Part shown: piece after piece, positions 50,460 through 59,262 of the stretch
Position numbering within the stretch: position 1 is the stretch's first letter
How the letters are laid out: each line of letters starts with the position of its first letter
Source: CADCVQ01 sp038260305
Lineage (GTDB): Bacteria; Actinomycetota; Thermoleophilia; Solirubrobacterales; Solirubrobacteraceae
NCBI GenBank assembly: GCA_038260305.1
Contig: JBBSNY010000022.1
Location: 9,282-73,281, forward strand
Reading direction: 5' to 3'
DNA length: 64,000 bases
Notes under the pieces: generated by a model
The model's database searches: none
Told to the model about the DNA's origin: nothing
The model's input: only the letters and a program-made list of their open reading frames with translations
Position numbers and translations under genes: made by a program

Positions 50460-52568
50460 TCAGGGCTGCGGCGGCGGCGTTCCCTTCACGCGAGCCTGCG
50501 AGTAGTCGACGAGCGCCTGTACCCCGCCGTTATGGTTGAGGGCACGGCCCCGGAGCGCGCCGAGCGCCGAGCGCGCCGACGCGTCACGCGGTACGAGCTC
50601 GGTCAGCAGCGGGCTGCGCGGGTTGGCGAGCGTCGATCCGACGGCGTCGAGCCAGGCGGCCTCGAGCGTCAGTGCGCGACGCAGGGCGTCCGCCTGCGCG
50701 CCGCTGCTGCCGCGGGTCTCGATCATCAGCGATCGCGTCGTCGCCATCGCGTCGCGTGCGCGGTCGATGGAGAGCGACGGCCCGCGCTGCGCCAGCAGCT
50801 CAAGCTGCGCGCGCACACGCTGGTCGGCGCGCACGAGCTGAGCGATCATGAAGCTGGCGTCGGCGGGCGACAGCGGCGTGACCGGCTCGCGCCCGATGAC
50901 GAGAGCCATCGTCGCGGCGGCGACCAGTCCGACGACGACGAGCACCGCGAGCCGCGCGATCGCGCGGTGGCGGCCCGGCCGCGCGGCCTTGCTCGACGGA
51001 CCGGAGTCGGGCCCCGCCGCGGCGAGCGCGGCCGCGGCCGCGACGAGCTCGGCGCGACGAGCCGCCGAGATCTCGTGCCGCGCCCGCTCACCCCGCCCGC
51101 GGCGCTTGCCGCGCTTGTCGCGACGCTCGCGGCGTCGTGAGCCACGCTTCTTCTCGCCCGGCTCTTCGACGGGTCGGTCCTCGTGCTCGACCGGCGGCAG
51201 GTCGAGCTCCTGCGGTGCATCGAGCGCAAGGTCGTCGGTGTCGGGCTCGACGAGCGGCGCGGGTGCTGCGGCGCTCGCGCGCGGCTTGGCGGCCTCGGGC
51301 GTCGCGCGACGGGTGACGCGCCTCGAGGCGCGCCTCGGCTTGGGGGCGCGCTCGGGCTTGGAGACCGGGGCGGCGGCGGACGCGGACTTCACGGCGGACG
51401 AGTCCGCGGCCTGCGGCGTCGTCGCGGACGCAGCCGGCATCCCCGTAGGCGCCTCGGAGGCATCACCCGACGTCGGCTTCGCCGCGCGCGCGGAGGCGGC
51501 CTGACCGGGAACGCCCTTCGCACCACGCCCAGATGCGGGCGCCACACCGGGAACGGCCTTCGCACCACGCCCAGATGCGGGCGCCACATCGGGAACGCCC
51601 TTTGCACCACGCCCAGATGCGGGCGTCACACCGCGAACGGCCTTCGCGCCACGCCCAGATGCGGGCGCCTCGGCGGGCACGGCCTTCGCCGCACGCCGAG
51701 AGGCCGCCCCGCCCGGAGCCGGCTTCGCGGGACGAGCAGCCGCAGACGTGTCGGTCGGCGCCGGCTTCGCGGCACGCCTGGAGGCCGGCGCGTCGGCGGG
51801 AGCGGGCTTGCCGGCACGCCGAGAGCCAGGCGCGTCGGCGGGAGCCGGCTTCGCGGCAGGCCCGGCGGCGGGCGCCTCAGCGGGCGTCGGCTTCGCGGAA
51901 CCCGCAGCAGGCGTTTCGGTCGGCATCGGCGTCGAGGCCCGCGCGGACGACGCACGGCTCGGCTGGGACCGCGCGGGGCTCGCGCCACCGGTTGCGCCCC
52001 CCTGTGTCGTCTTGGCGGCACCGCCGGCGCCAGGCGCATCGGTCGGCGCGCGTCTCGCCGACCGCGCGGCGCCAGGCGTGTCGGTCCGCGACGGCTTCAC
52101 GGCGCGCCCAGCGGTTCGCCCGTGGCTCGACCGCGACCCCGCGCCGCGCTTCGGCTTGGGCTTCGCCCGCGCCGATGCCGCCGGCTTGCGCGGCGCCTCG
52201 GTCGCGGCCTCGGCAGCCTCGGCGGGAGGCGACGGCGGCTCGAGCGGTTCGTCGCCGATCCACTCCCCGAGCCAGGCCGGGGACCCGGGAACGACCTTCG
52301 CCTTGGACTTCTTGAGCGCCACGTTGGCCGGCTTCGCAGGCGCGGCGCCGGGCTTCCGCTTGCCTTTCGCCGAGCGCTGGGCGCCGACGGCCGTCCTTGG
52401 CGTGCTGGCGGCGGCGGGCGACGACGACTTCTTGGCGGGCCCCCTGTAGTCCACATGGCCGGAGGCCGCACGCAGCTCTGCGTCCGCACCCGCGTCCGCC
52501 CGCCGCTCGTCGTCGGCCGCGCCCTCGTCGTCGGCCGGAAATTCGGATGTCACGTCGCTCCCGCTCAT
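50460..52568 (-). CDS. large Ala/Pro/Lys-rich repeat protein with one membrane span
   Basis: About 702 aa from the ATG complementing 52566-52568. Residues ~40-500 are low complexity, with many 13-20-residue Ala/Pro/Lys/Arg units including four near-identical 14-residue repeats (GRGAKAVPG/GVAPAS type). A basic KKRGSRRRERRDKRGKRRGR patch precedes one transmembrane helix (about 567-587; LAVLVVVGLVAAATMALVIG). The C-terminal 115 residues are a helical extracytoplasmic domain (SFMIAQLVRADQRVRAQLELLAQ). It resembles histone-tail-like or wall-spanning basic proteins in composition; function unknown. Confidence 0.7.
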   Translation of the reverse strand: MSGSDVTSEFPADDEGAADDERRADAGADAELRAASGHVDYRGPAKKSSSPAAASTPRTAVGAQRSAKGKRKPGAAPAKPANVALKKSKAKVVPGSPAWLGEWIGDEPLEPPSPPAEAAEAATEAPRKPAASARAKPKPKRGAGSRSSHGRTAGRAVKPSRTDTPGAARSARRAPTDAPGAGGAAKTTQGGATGGASPARSQPSRASSARASTPMPTETPAAGSAKPTPAEAPAAGPAAKPAPADAPGSRRAGKPAPADAPASRRAAKPAPTDTSAAARPAKPAPGGAASRRAAKAVPAEAPASGRGAKAVRGVTPASGRGAKGVPDVAPASGRGAKAVPGVAPASGRGAKGVPGQAASARAAKPTSGDASEAPTGMPAASATTPQAADSSAVKSASAAAPVSKPERAPKPRRASRRVTRRATPEAAKPRASAAAPAPLVEPDTDDLALDAPQELDLPPVEHEDRPVEEPGEKKRGSRRRERRDKRGKRRGRGERARHEISAARRAELVAAAAALAAAGPDSGPSSKAARPGRHRAIARLAVLVVVGLVAAATMALVIGREPVTPLSPADASFMIAQLVRADQRVRAQLELLAQRGPSLSIDRARDAMATTRSLMIETRGSSGAQADALRRALTLEAAWLDAVGSTLANPRSPLLTELVPRDASARSALGALRGRALNHNGGVQALVDYSQARVKGTPPPQP
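51507..51674. repeat. 42-bp in-frame tandem repeat, four copies
   Basis: Four adjacent 42-bp units differ from each other at only a few bases; each encodes 14 residues of the low-complexity protein. More degenerate units flank them on both sides. Confidence 0.85.
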
Positions 52569-52640
52569 GCAACCGTCCCTGGCTTGCCCTAGGCCCACCA
52601 ATCCTCGCGCATTGCCCGCCTGCGCGCCACACCCACGCGA

Positions 52641-55600
52641 CTACACACCCTCCAGGGCCCGTCGTACCCGCTTCGCGGAGATCTGCCCCCGCACGCCGAG
52701 GCTCTGGGCGAAGTTGCTGATGCGCAGCTCCTGCAGCATCCAGGCGACCTCGCGCGCCGCCGCTGCCGCCGCCGGCCTCGCCTCGCGCCGGCGTCGCAGC
52801 TCGGCCTCGAGCTCGTGCAGCACGCCCATCCGATCGCGGTCGGCGGCCGGGGCGTCGGGCAGCCGCTCCAGGCGGCGCGCGGCGCCGCGGACGTAGCGCG
52901 TCACGTCGGGCAACCGCGCCGACCCCGTCGCCGCGAGAAAGCCCGGGTAGACGAGGCCACCGAGCTGGCCGGCGACGTCGAGCCGCGCGGGTCGCAGCGC
53001 CTCGTCGCTCGGCAGCGCGTCGATCGCAAGGCGCACGTCGCGGGCGGCGTCGATGATCTCGACCGCCTGCGCGACGATCCGGTCGGTCGCGGCGACGAGC
53101 CCCGCAGCGACGTGCGCGCGCAGGGCGATCCAGCCGAGTTCATCCCACGCCGGCCCGCCGCCCGCGGCGATGAGCTCGTCGAGCGCGGCGACGGCGGCGT
53201 CGTCGAGCAGCGCGCCGGGCCCGCCGTGCGGCGCGCCCGCGAGTGTCAGCGAGGCCGCGCGATCCAGGCCGCGCTGGACCGCGCGCAGCGGCGACGCCAC
53301 GGTCAGCGCGAGCAGCCTCCGCGTGCCGGCGTGCATCGCCGTGCGCTGGGCGCCCTCGGTCTCGAGCGCGCGAACGGCGACGCTGTCGCCCTCGTCGACG
53401 AGGGCGGGGTACGCGCTGACCCCGCGTCCCGGCAGCTCGAGTGAGCGCGGCAGCTCGCCGATCGACCACTCGCGCAGGCCCGAGCGCTCGATCGAGGCGG
53501 TCGCCGCGGCGAGCTCGGCGCGCTGTCGCGGTCGCAGCGCCTCGCGCAGCCCGTCGAGATCGTCGCCGCGGGCCAGCACCTCGCCGGCATCGTCCTCGAC
53601 GCTGAACGTCATCCGCAGGTGCGCCGGGAGGCGCGAGAGGTCGAAGTCGGTCGCCGCGACCCGCACGCCGCGCAGGCGCTCGAGCTCGCGCGCGACCGCG
53701 TCGACGAGCCGGCCCTTGCGCGGACGCAACCCCGCCACGACGTCCGTGGCGAGCTCCGGGATCGGCACGAGCGGCCGGCGCAGCTCCTTGCGCAACGAGC
53801 GGATGAGCGCGACGACGAGCTCATGGCGCAGCCCTGGCACGAGCCAGTCGAAACCCGCGTCGCGCAGCTGCGCGAGCGCGGCGAGCGGGACATGGACCGT
53901 GACGCCGTCGTGCTCGTCGCCGGGCTCGAAGCGGTAGCTGAGCGCGAGCGCGAGTCCCCCCTGCTGCCAGGCGTCGGGCCGCGCCCGCGGGTCGAGCAGG
54001 TCCGCGACGTCCCCGCCGACGAGCAGGTCGCGCGGGAAGCTCAACAGGTCGGGGTCGGCGCGCCGCGCGCCCTTCCACCAGCGATCGAAGTGCCCCACCG
54101 ACACGACCTCGTGCGGGATGCGCGCGTCGTAGAAGTCGAAGATCACCTCGTCGCCGGCGAGGATGTCGCGCCGCCGCGCGCGGTGCTCGAGCTCCTCGAG
54201 CTCCGCGAGCACGGCGGCGTTGCGCGCGACGAAGTCGTGGCGGGTGTGCCAGTCGCCCTCGACGAGCGCGCAGCGGATGAAGAGCTCGCGCGACAGCACC
54301 GGGTCGATCGCGCCGTAGGCGATCCGGCGACCTGGCACGACCGGCAGCCCGTACAGCGTCGCGCGCTCCGTCGCCACGACCGAGCCGCGCTTGCGCTCCC
54401 AGTGCGGCGCCTCGTAGGAGTACTTCAACAGGTGGGTTGCGAGCGGCTCGATCGTCGCCGGCTGGATCTGCGCGGCTGTGCGACCCCACAGGCGGTTGGT
54501 CTCCATGAGCTCGGCGACCATCACCCACGGCGGCTGCTTGCGCGCGAGGACGGATCCGTTCTGGATCGCGAAGCGCGCGCCGCGGGCGCCCTCGTACTCG
54601 CGCCGGCGCACGTCGTGGCGCCCGACGTGCGATAGCAGTCCCGACAGCAGTGCCACGTGAACCTGCTCGGGCTCGGCGGGCTCCTGGTTGATCGTGACGC
54701 CGACGCCGCGCGCCGCCTGGCGCAACTGGCTCGCGAGATCCTGCCACTCGCGGATGCGCAGGTAGTGCAGGTATTGGATGCGACAGCGTTTGCGGAACTG
54801 GTTGCCCGACAGCTCGCGCTGCTGCTCGCGCAGGTGGCGCCAGAGGTTCAGGAAGCCGACGAAGTCCGAGCGCTCGTCCTTGAAGCGGGCGTGCTGCTGG
54901 TCGGCCTGGGCGCGCTCCTCGAGCGGGCGCACGCGCGGGTCCTGGATCGACAGCGCGGCCGCGATGACGACGACCTCGTCGGCGCAGCCGAGCCGGTCGG
55001 CCGCGAGCACCATCCGACCGAGGCGCGGGTCGACGGGGAGCTGGGCGAGCCGGCGACCGAGCGGCGTGAGGCGCTTGGAGGGGTCCGCAGCCTTCGGGTC
55101 GAGCGCGCCGAGCTCATGCAGCAGCGCGATCCCGTCGCGGATCTGGCGGCGGTCGGGTGGGTCGAGGAAGGGGAAGTCCTCGACCTCGCCGAGCCCGAGC
55201 GCCTGCATCTGCAAAATCACCGACGCGAGGCTCGTGCGCAGGATCTCGGGATCGGTGTACGCGGGCCGCTGCGCGAAGTCCTCCTCGGAGTACAGGCGAA
55301 TGCAGATGCCGTCGGACTGCCGACCGCAACGGCCCTTGCGCTGGTCGGCCGAGGCCTGCGAGACGGGCTCGATCGGCAGCCGCTGGACCTTCAGGCGCGC
55401 GCTGTACCGGCTGATGCGCGCCGTGCCGGGGTCGACGACGGAGCCGATGCCGGGGACCGTCAGCGAGGTCTCTGCGACGTTCGTCGCGAGCACGACTCGG
55501 CGCGCGTCGTGGCGCTGGAAGACGCGCTGCTGCTCCTGTGGCGCGAGACGCGCGTAGAGCGGAAGCACCTCGATGCGGGACGCCAAGCGGCCGGTGAGCG

Positions 55601-56600
55601 CCTCGGCCGTGTCGCGGATCTCGCGCTCTCCGCTGAGGAACACCAGGACGTCGCCAGGGCCGTCGCGCAGCAACTCCTCGACGGCGTCGCCGATCGCGTC
55701 GACGGGGTCGCGGTCGACGAGCGCCTCGTCCTCGTCGCTCGCCTCGTCGTCGGTGGGCGCGGCCGAGGAGTCCGCGACGGACGCGCCGGCGCCGGCGCCG
55801 GAGGCCGGCGCGGAGAGCGGTCGGTGACGGACCTCGACGGGGTACGTGCGGCCCGAGACCTCGACGACCGGCGCCCCGCCGAAGTGCTCGCTGAAGCGCC
55901 CGGGGTCGATCGTCGCGCTCGTGATGACGAGCTTGAGGTCGGGACGCTGCGGCAGCAAGCGGTGTAGGTAGCCGAGCAGGAAGTCGATGTTCAGGCTGCG
56001 CTCGTGCGCCTCGTCGACGATGATCGTGTCGTAGCGGCGCAGCAGCCGGTCGTGCTGGATCTCGGCGAGCAGGAGCCCGTCGGTGACAAGCCTGATCAGC
56101 GTGTCGGCCTGGGACTTGTTGCTGAAGCGGACGGCGTAGCCGACGGCCTCGCCGAGCTGCACGCCGAGCTCGTCGGCGATCCGCTCGGCGACGGTGCGCG
56201 CCGCAAGTCGTCGCGGTTGCGTGTGGGCGATCGCCCCGCGCACGCCGCGGCCAAGCTCGAGGCAGATCTTCGGCAGCTGGGTCGTCTTGCCCGAGCCCGT
56301 CTCCCCGGCGACGATGACGACCTGACTGGCGCCGATCGCGGCGAGCAGGTCGTCGCGGCGTGCGCTGACGGGCAGCTCGGGCGGATAGCGGATCTCGGGA
56401 ACCGCGGCCTGCCGGCGCGCGATCGTCGCCTCCCCACGCGCGATCTCGGCAGCCAGCGCGTCGAGCTCGGCGTGTCCGCGCCGGACGCGATCCAGTCGTC
56501 GCTGCAGGCGCTGCTCGTCGCGCAGCGTCAGCCCGGCGACTCGCGCGCGCAGGGCTTCGAGCCGCGCCGGATCAGCCTGCTCGGATCCGATCGCGGCCAT
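52641..56600 (-). CDS. hrpA: ATP-dependent helicase HrpA (DEAH box)
   Basis: A 1319-aa DEAH-box protein, the normal size for bacterial HrpA. Walker A GETGSGKTTQ (about residues 100-109), DEAHERS (about 193), SATID (about 225), ERRIRDTAEAL-like helicase region and GRCGRQSDG (motif VI) are present, followed by the HA2/OB-fold and the DUF3418 C-terminal region (LRELRISNFAQSLG near the end). HrpA is a DNA/RNA helicase that resolves stalled ribosomes and processes mRNA. An acidic Ala/Asp/Ser insertion at about 265-290 is unusual. TATCCT ends 8 nt before the ATG. Confidence 0.95.
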   Translation of the reverse strand: MAAIGSEQADPARLEALRARVAGLTLRDEQRLQRRLDRVRRGHAELDALAAEIARGEATIARRQAAVPEIRYPPELPVSARRDDLLAAIGASQVVIVAGETGSGKTTQLPKICLELGRGVRGAIAHTQPRRLAARTVAERIADELGVQLGEAVGYAVRFSNKSQADTLIRLVTDGLLLAEIQHDRLLRRYDTIIVDEAHERSLNIDFLLGYLHRLLPQRPDLKLVITSATIDPGRFSEHFGGAPVVEVSGRTYPVEVRHRPLSAPASGAGAGASVADSSAAPTDDEASDEDEALVDRDPVDAIGDAVEELLRDGPGDVLVFLSGEREIRDTAEALTGRLASRIEVLPLYARLAPQEQQRVFQRHDARRVVLATNVAETSLTVPGIGSVVDPGTARISRYSARLKVQRLPIEPVSQASADQRKGRCGRQSDGICIRLYSEEDFAQRPAYTDPEILRTSLASVILQMQALGLGEVEDFPFLDPPDRRQIRDGIALLHELGALDPKAADPSKRLTPLGRRLAQLPVDPRLGRMVLAADRLGCADEVVVIAAALSIQDPRVRPLEERAQADQQHARFKDERSDFVGFLNLWRHLREQQRELSGNQFRKRCRIQYLHYLRIREWQDLASQLRQAARGVGVTINQEPAEPEQVHVALLSGLLSHVGRHDVRRREYEGARGARFAIQNGSVLARKQPPWVMVAELMETNRLWGRTAAQIQPATIEPLATHLLKYSYEAPHWERKRGSVVATERATLYGLPVVPGRRIAYGAIDPVLSRELFIRCALVEGDWHTRHDFVARNAAVLAELEELEHRARRRDILAGDEVIFDFYDARIPHEVVSVGHFDRWWKGARRADPDLLSFPRDLLVGGDVADLLDPRARPDAWQQGGLALALSYRFEPGDEHDGVTVHVPLAALAQLRDAGFDWLVPGLRHELVVALIRSLRKELRRPLVPIPELATDVVAGLRPRKGRLVDAVARELERLRGVRVAATDFDLSRLPAHLRMTFSVEDDAGEVLARGDDLDGLREALRPRQRAELAAATASIERSGLREWSIGELPRSLELPGRGVSAYPALVDEGDSVAVRALETEGAQRTAMHAGTRRLLALTVASPLRAVQRGLDRAASLTLAGAPHGGPGALLDDAAVAALDELIAAGGGPAWDELGWIALRAHVAAGLVAATDRIVAQAVEIIDAARDVRLAIDALPSDEALRPARLDVAGQLGGLVYPGFLAATGSARLPDVTRYVRGAARRLERLPDAPAADRDRMGVLHELEAELRRRREARPAAAAAAREVAWMLQELRISNFAQSLGVRGQISAKRVRRALEGV

Positions 56601-56608
56601 CGGGTTCG

Positions 56609-56614
56609 AGGATA
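56609..56614 (-). promoter_or_regulatory. -10 element TATCCT of hrpA
   Basis: On the minus strand TATCCT ends 8 nt before the hrpA ATG. Confidence 0.45.
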
Positions 56615-56769
56615 GGACTCGGCGGCGGCCGGCTACGTCCGCGGGCCGCATTCCGGCGAGGAACGCGGCGCCGACTCAGCCACGCCCGCGGCGCGCCTGC
56701 GGCGATGACCGGGGCGGAGGCTCAGCGCCACCCGCGGCACGTGCCGGGCGAGCACCGCCGCCGGACGGA

Positions 56770-57174
56770 TCAGCTGCGACTGCGGCGCGCGCCCGGCTCG
56801 GACTGCAAGCGGCGGCGGTCGCGCTTCGTCGGGCGCCCGGCGAGGTCCGCCCCCGGCGGCGGCGACAGCCGGCGCTCGGCGGCGAGCCGCTCGCGCGCCG
56901 CGATGCTCTCGGCGGTCTCCTGGTAGAGCAGCTGCGCCTCGCTCGCGGGCCCGCGCCGCGCTGCCACGCCGCGCACGACCAGCGCGCGCCGCGACTGCCC
57001 GATCGTGACCTCGACCCGGTCGCCGGCGACAACGTCCTTGCTCGCCTTCACGCGCGACCCGTTGACCTGCACGCGGCCGCCCTTGACGGCGTCCGAGGCC
57101 AGCGAGCGCGTCTTGAAGAAGCGGGCGGCCCACAGCCACTTGTCGATGCGCAGGCGATCGGAGGGGTCGTCCAT
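56770..57174 (-). CDS. S4-domain RNA-binding protein (Hsp15-like)
   Basis: A 134-aa protein starting MDDPSDRLRIDKWLWAARFFKTR, the S4 domain of Hsp15/RNA-binding proteins (residues ~6-65, with VQVNGSRVKASKDVVAGDRVEV). A basic tail follows (RPTKRDRRRLQSEPGARRSR). Hsp15 binds free 50S subunits carrying nascent chains. The ATG at 57172-57174 is chosen because the S4 domain begins there; the longer ORF adds unsupported residues. It lies upstream of hrpA on the same strand, 169 bp away, and divergent from the Fic gene. Confidence 0.85.
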   Translation of the reverse strand: MDDPSDRLRIDKWLWAARFFKTRSLASDAVKGGRVQVNGSRVKASKDVVAGDRVEVTIGQSRRALVVRGVAARRGPASEAQLLYQETAESIAARERLAAERRLSPPPGADLAGRPTKRDRRRLQSEPGARRSRS

Positions 57175-57280
57175 CCCTGCATCATCGCGAGCGTGGCGAT
57201 GAAGTTGCCCCTGGAGCAACATATTTGCCACACCGGGCCCTGAGCAGCCGTCAGCCTGTCTCTATACACAGAGCTAGTGA

Positions 57281-57286
57281 TATAAG
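57281..57286 (+). promoter_or_regulatory. -10 element TATAAG for the fic gene
   Basis: TATAAG, within an unusually AT-rich stretch (about 57260-57297), ends 7 nt before the ATG at 57294. Confidence 0.5.
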
Positions 57287-57293
57287 TCTGCTT

Positions 57294-58544
57294 ATGCGTC
57301 GAGATCGTCCGAGCTATCGGTTTCGGTGGTCGGAGGAGAAGTGGGCTCCAGATCTCTCGCGTCCGGGGCCGCGTCGCGCGCGGCAGGCGGCGCATATCCA
57401 GGCGTACGTTTCCGCTCCGATCCGCGACCTGGATCTGCGGCTCTCACAGCAGACCCTGGCGGCAGTGGCTGATGCCGAGGTGCGGGTGGCGGCGGCACAG
57501 GCGCACGCCGACCGAATCGGGGTCTCGACGATCGCCGGACAGCTGATGCGCTCGGAGGCGATCGCGTCGAGTCAGATGGAGGGGATCGCGACCCCGGGAC
57601 ACCGCGCACTTGCGCGGGCCCTGATGAACGCTCAGGACGGCCGTGGGAGCCCGACCGGGCCAGCCGCGGCGACGATGGCGAACGTCGCCGCGGTCCGCGG
57701 TGCGTACGAGCGCGCCGCCGCCTCGAGTGGGCCGCTGCTCCCGGAGGACATCAAGCAAACGCACGCCGCAATCGCGCAGTCAGATCGCTGGTTGCAGCAG
57801 CACGCCGGCCAGATCCGTGACTCGCAGAACTGGATCGGCTTCGACTCGGCCACCCCGGTCGGAGCCGAGTTCGTGCCTCCACCGCCCCGGCTCGTCGACG
57901 AGCTGCTCGCGGATCTGTGTGCGTTCTGCTCGCGCACGGACGTCTCGCCGATGCTGCAAGCCACGGTCGCCCACGCGCAGTTCGAGACGATCCATCCGTT
58001 CGCCGATGGCAACGGACGCGTGGGGCGCACCTTGATCGGCGAGATCCTGTGCCGCGGTCGGCTTGTCCGCGACGTAATCGCACCGACGAGCCTCGTCCTC
58101 GCAGGTCGCCGTGAGGCGTATGTGGCCGGCCTGACCTCGTGGCGCTTCGACGATGACGGCCCCGACCGCTGGATCACCCTCATCGCCGAGGCCGTGGAAC
58201 GGGCCGCCGCGGGTTCCATGCAGCTCGCTGACCAGGTCGCCGACCTAAAGCGAACGTGGGAGCACGCCACCGCGCACCGCCGGGCCGACGCGACCGCGCG
58301 TGCCCTCATCCCCCTGCTTCCGGCACATCCCATGATCACCGCCGACATGGCCGCCCAGCTCCTCGGTCGTTCCTACGAATCCGGCCGTGCAGCCGTGCAG
58401 CAACTCGAGGACGACGGCGTCCTGGCCCAGGTGACCATCGGCAAGCGCAACCGCGCCTACGAGACCGTCGGCCTGTTCGCACTCGTCGACGATCTCGAAC
58501 ACGAGCTCTCCGCGGGGCGCATCCAGACGACCGCAACGCGGTAG
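57294..58544 (+). CDS. class II Fic-domain protein (AMPylase-like)
   Basis: A 416-aa protein. The Fic active site HPFADGNGRVGR is at about residues 234-245. The N-terminal inhibitory helix motif (S/T)xxxE(G/N) is seen as SSQMEG (about 93-98), so it is a class II, self-inhibited Fic protein. DUF4172-like N-terminal residues and a C-terminal winged-helix (ITADMAAQLLGRSYESGRAAVQQLEDDGVL, about 350-380) complete it. Such proteins add AMP to target hydroxyls, often on gyrase or other proteins. The AT-rich promoter differs from its neighbours and the gene opens the accessory segment. Confidence 0.9.
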   Translation: MRRDRPSYRFRWSEEKWAPDLSRPGPRRARQAAHIQAYVSAPIRDLDLRLSQQTLAAVADAEVRVAAAQAHADRIGVSTIAGQLMRSEAIASSQMEGIATPGHRALARALMNAQDGRGSPTGPAAATMANVAAVRGAYERAAASSGPLLPEDIKQTHAAIAQSDRWLQQHAGQIRDSQNWIGFDSATPVGAEFVPPPPRLVDELLADLCAFCSRTDVSPMLQATVAHAQFETIHPFADGNGRVGRTLIGEILCRGRLVRDVIAPTSLVLAGRREAYVAGLTSWRFDDDGPDRWITLIAEAVERAAAGSMQLADQVADLKRTWEHATAHRRADATARALIPLLPAHPMITADMAAQLLGRSYESGRAAVQQLEDDGVLAQVTIGKRNRAYETVGLFALVDDLEHELSAGRIQTTATR

Positions 58545-58756
58545 TCGGAAGCATGTCGGTCGATCGCCTCACAGCGAGCGGGTCGTGGCGTCCTTGCCGC
58601 GCCACAGCAATACCGCCACGATGCCGGTGCTCGGGACGAAACACTCCGACCTTCTGCTCTGCCTTGCGCGAGTAGCGGCGCTCCGACATCCCGGTCTGGC
58701 ACATCGCTGAGGGGCGGCGTCCTCGGCTACTCGTCCAGCGTTGACCAAGGGTCGCG

Positions 58757-58762
58757 TACGGT
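58757..58762 (+). promoter_or_regulatory. -10 element TACGGT, leaderless type
   Basis: TACGGT ends 6 nt before the GTG at 58769. Confidence 0.4.
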
Positions 58763-58768
58763 GACGAG

Positions 58769-59107
58769 GTGGGTTCCATCGACTTCAGTCGCGCGCGCGC
58801 TTTCATCGACGCGATCCCAGCGGGCAGATGGGCCGCCTACAAAGACGTGGCTGCGGCTGGGGGAAACGAATCCGGTGCCCAAGCCGTCGGTACGTGGCTT
58901 GGCCGCGAGGGCTACGGCATCGAGCTCGACTACCGCGTGCTCACCGTGGAGGGGCGCATGCCCGACGCGTTTCGCTCCGCCGGGCTCGGCGCGCCCGCTG
59001 ACCCCGCGAGTGCCCGCGCCAAGCTCAAGTCCGAGGGCCTCGCCATCGACGGCCGTGCTCGCGCACCGCAATGGCAGCGCTTCAGCGCGGCAGATTGGAC
59101 GCCATAG
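58769..59107 (+). CDS. second alkyltransferase-like (MGMT-fold) protein
   Basis: A 112-aa protein whose IDAIPAGRWAAYKDVAAAGG (residues ~13-32), AVGTWL and YRVLTVEGRMPDAF correspond to the MGMT winged-helix, with LTVEG in place of the PCHRV active-site segment, so no acceptor Cys. A C-terminal extension with ARAPQWQRFSAADW follows. It probably binds alkylated or distorted DNA without repairing it directly. The 224-bp gap before it (58545-58768) shows no gene I can support. Confidence 0.75.
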   Translation: MGSIDFSRARAFIDAIPAGRWAAYKDVAAAGGNESGAQAVGTWLGREGYGIELDYRVLTVEGRMPDAFRSAGLGAPADPASARAKLKSEGLAIDGRARAPQWQRFSAADWTP

Positions 59108-59245
59108 CGACTGTCGCAACGCGCGAGAAGGAACAGCGTCCGCCGCATGACTTCGCTGCGGCCCGCGGTTGGCCGATTGCTGATTCTGCGCATGTCAGCG
59201 CGTACGACCCCCTCACGATCGGGAGTCCTGCGCCTTCGACCGCGA

Positions 59246-59262
59246 GGTTAGGTTAGGTTAGG
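59246..59262. repeat. GGTTA triplicate, stop codons in all six frames
   Basis: Three GGTTA units plus GG. The 5-bp period places TAG in all three plus frames and TAA in all three minus frames; the minus-strand TPR gene ends in it. The 150-bp gap it lies in (59108-59257) is otherwise featureless. Confidence 0.8.

Noticed and set aside
58550..58740. Minus-strand ORF with SERRYSRKAEQKVGVFR and a His/Arg-rich tail
   Set aside because: Short, no recognisable motif, no promoter or ribosome site; I could not tell it from a chance frame.
59246..59262. TTAGG telomere-like repeat
   Set aside because: Only three units in a bacterial context; not a telomere.
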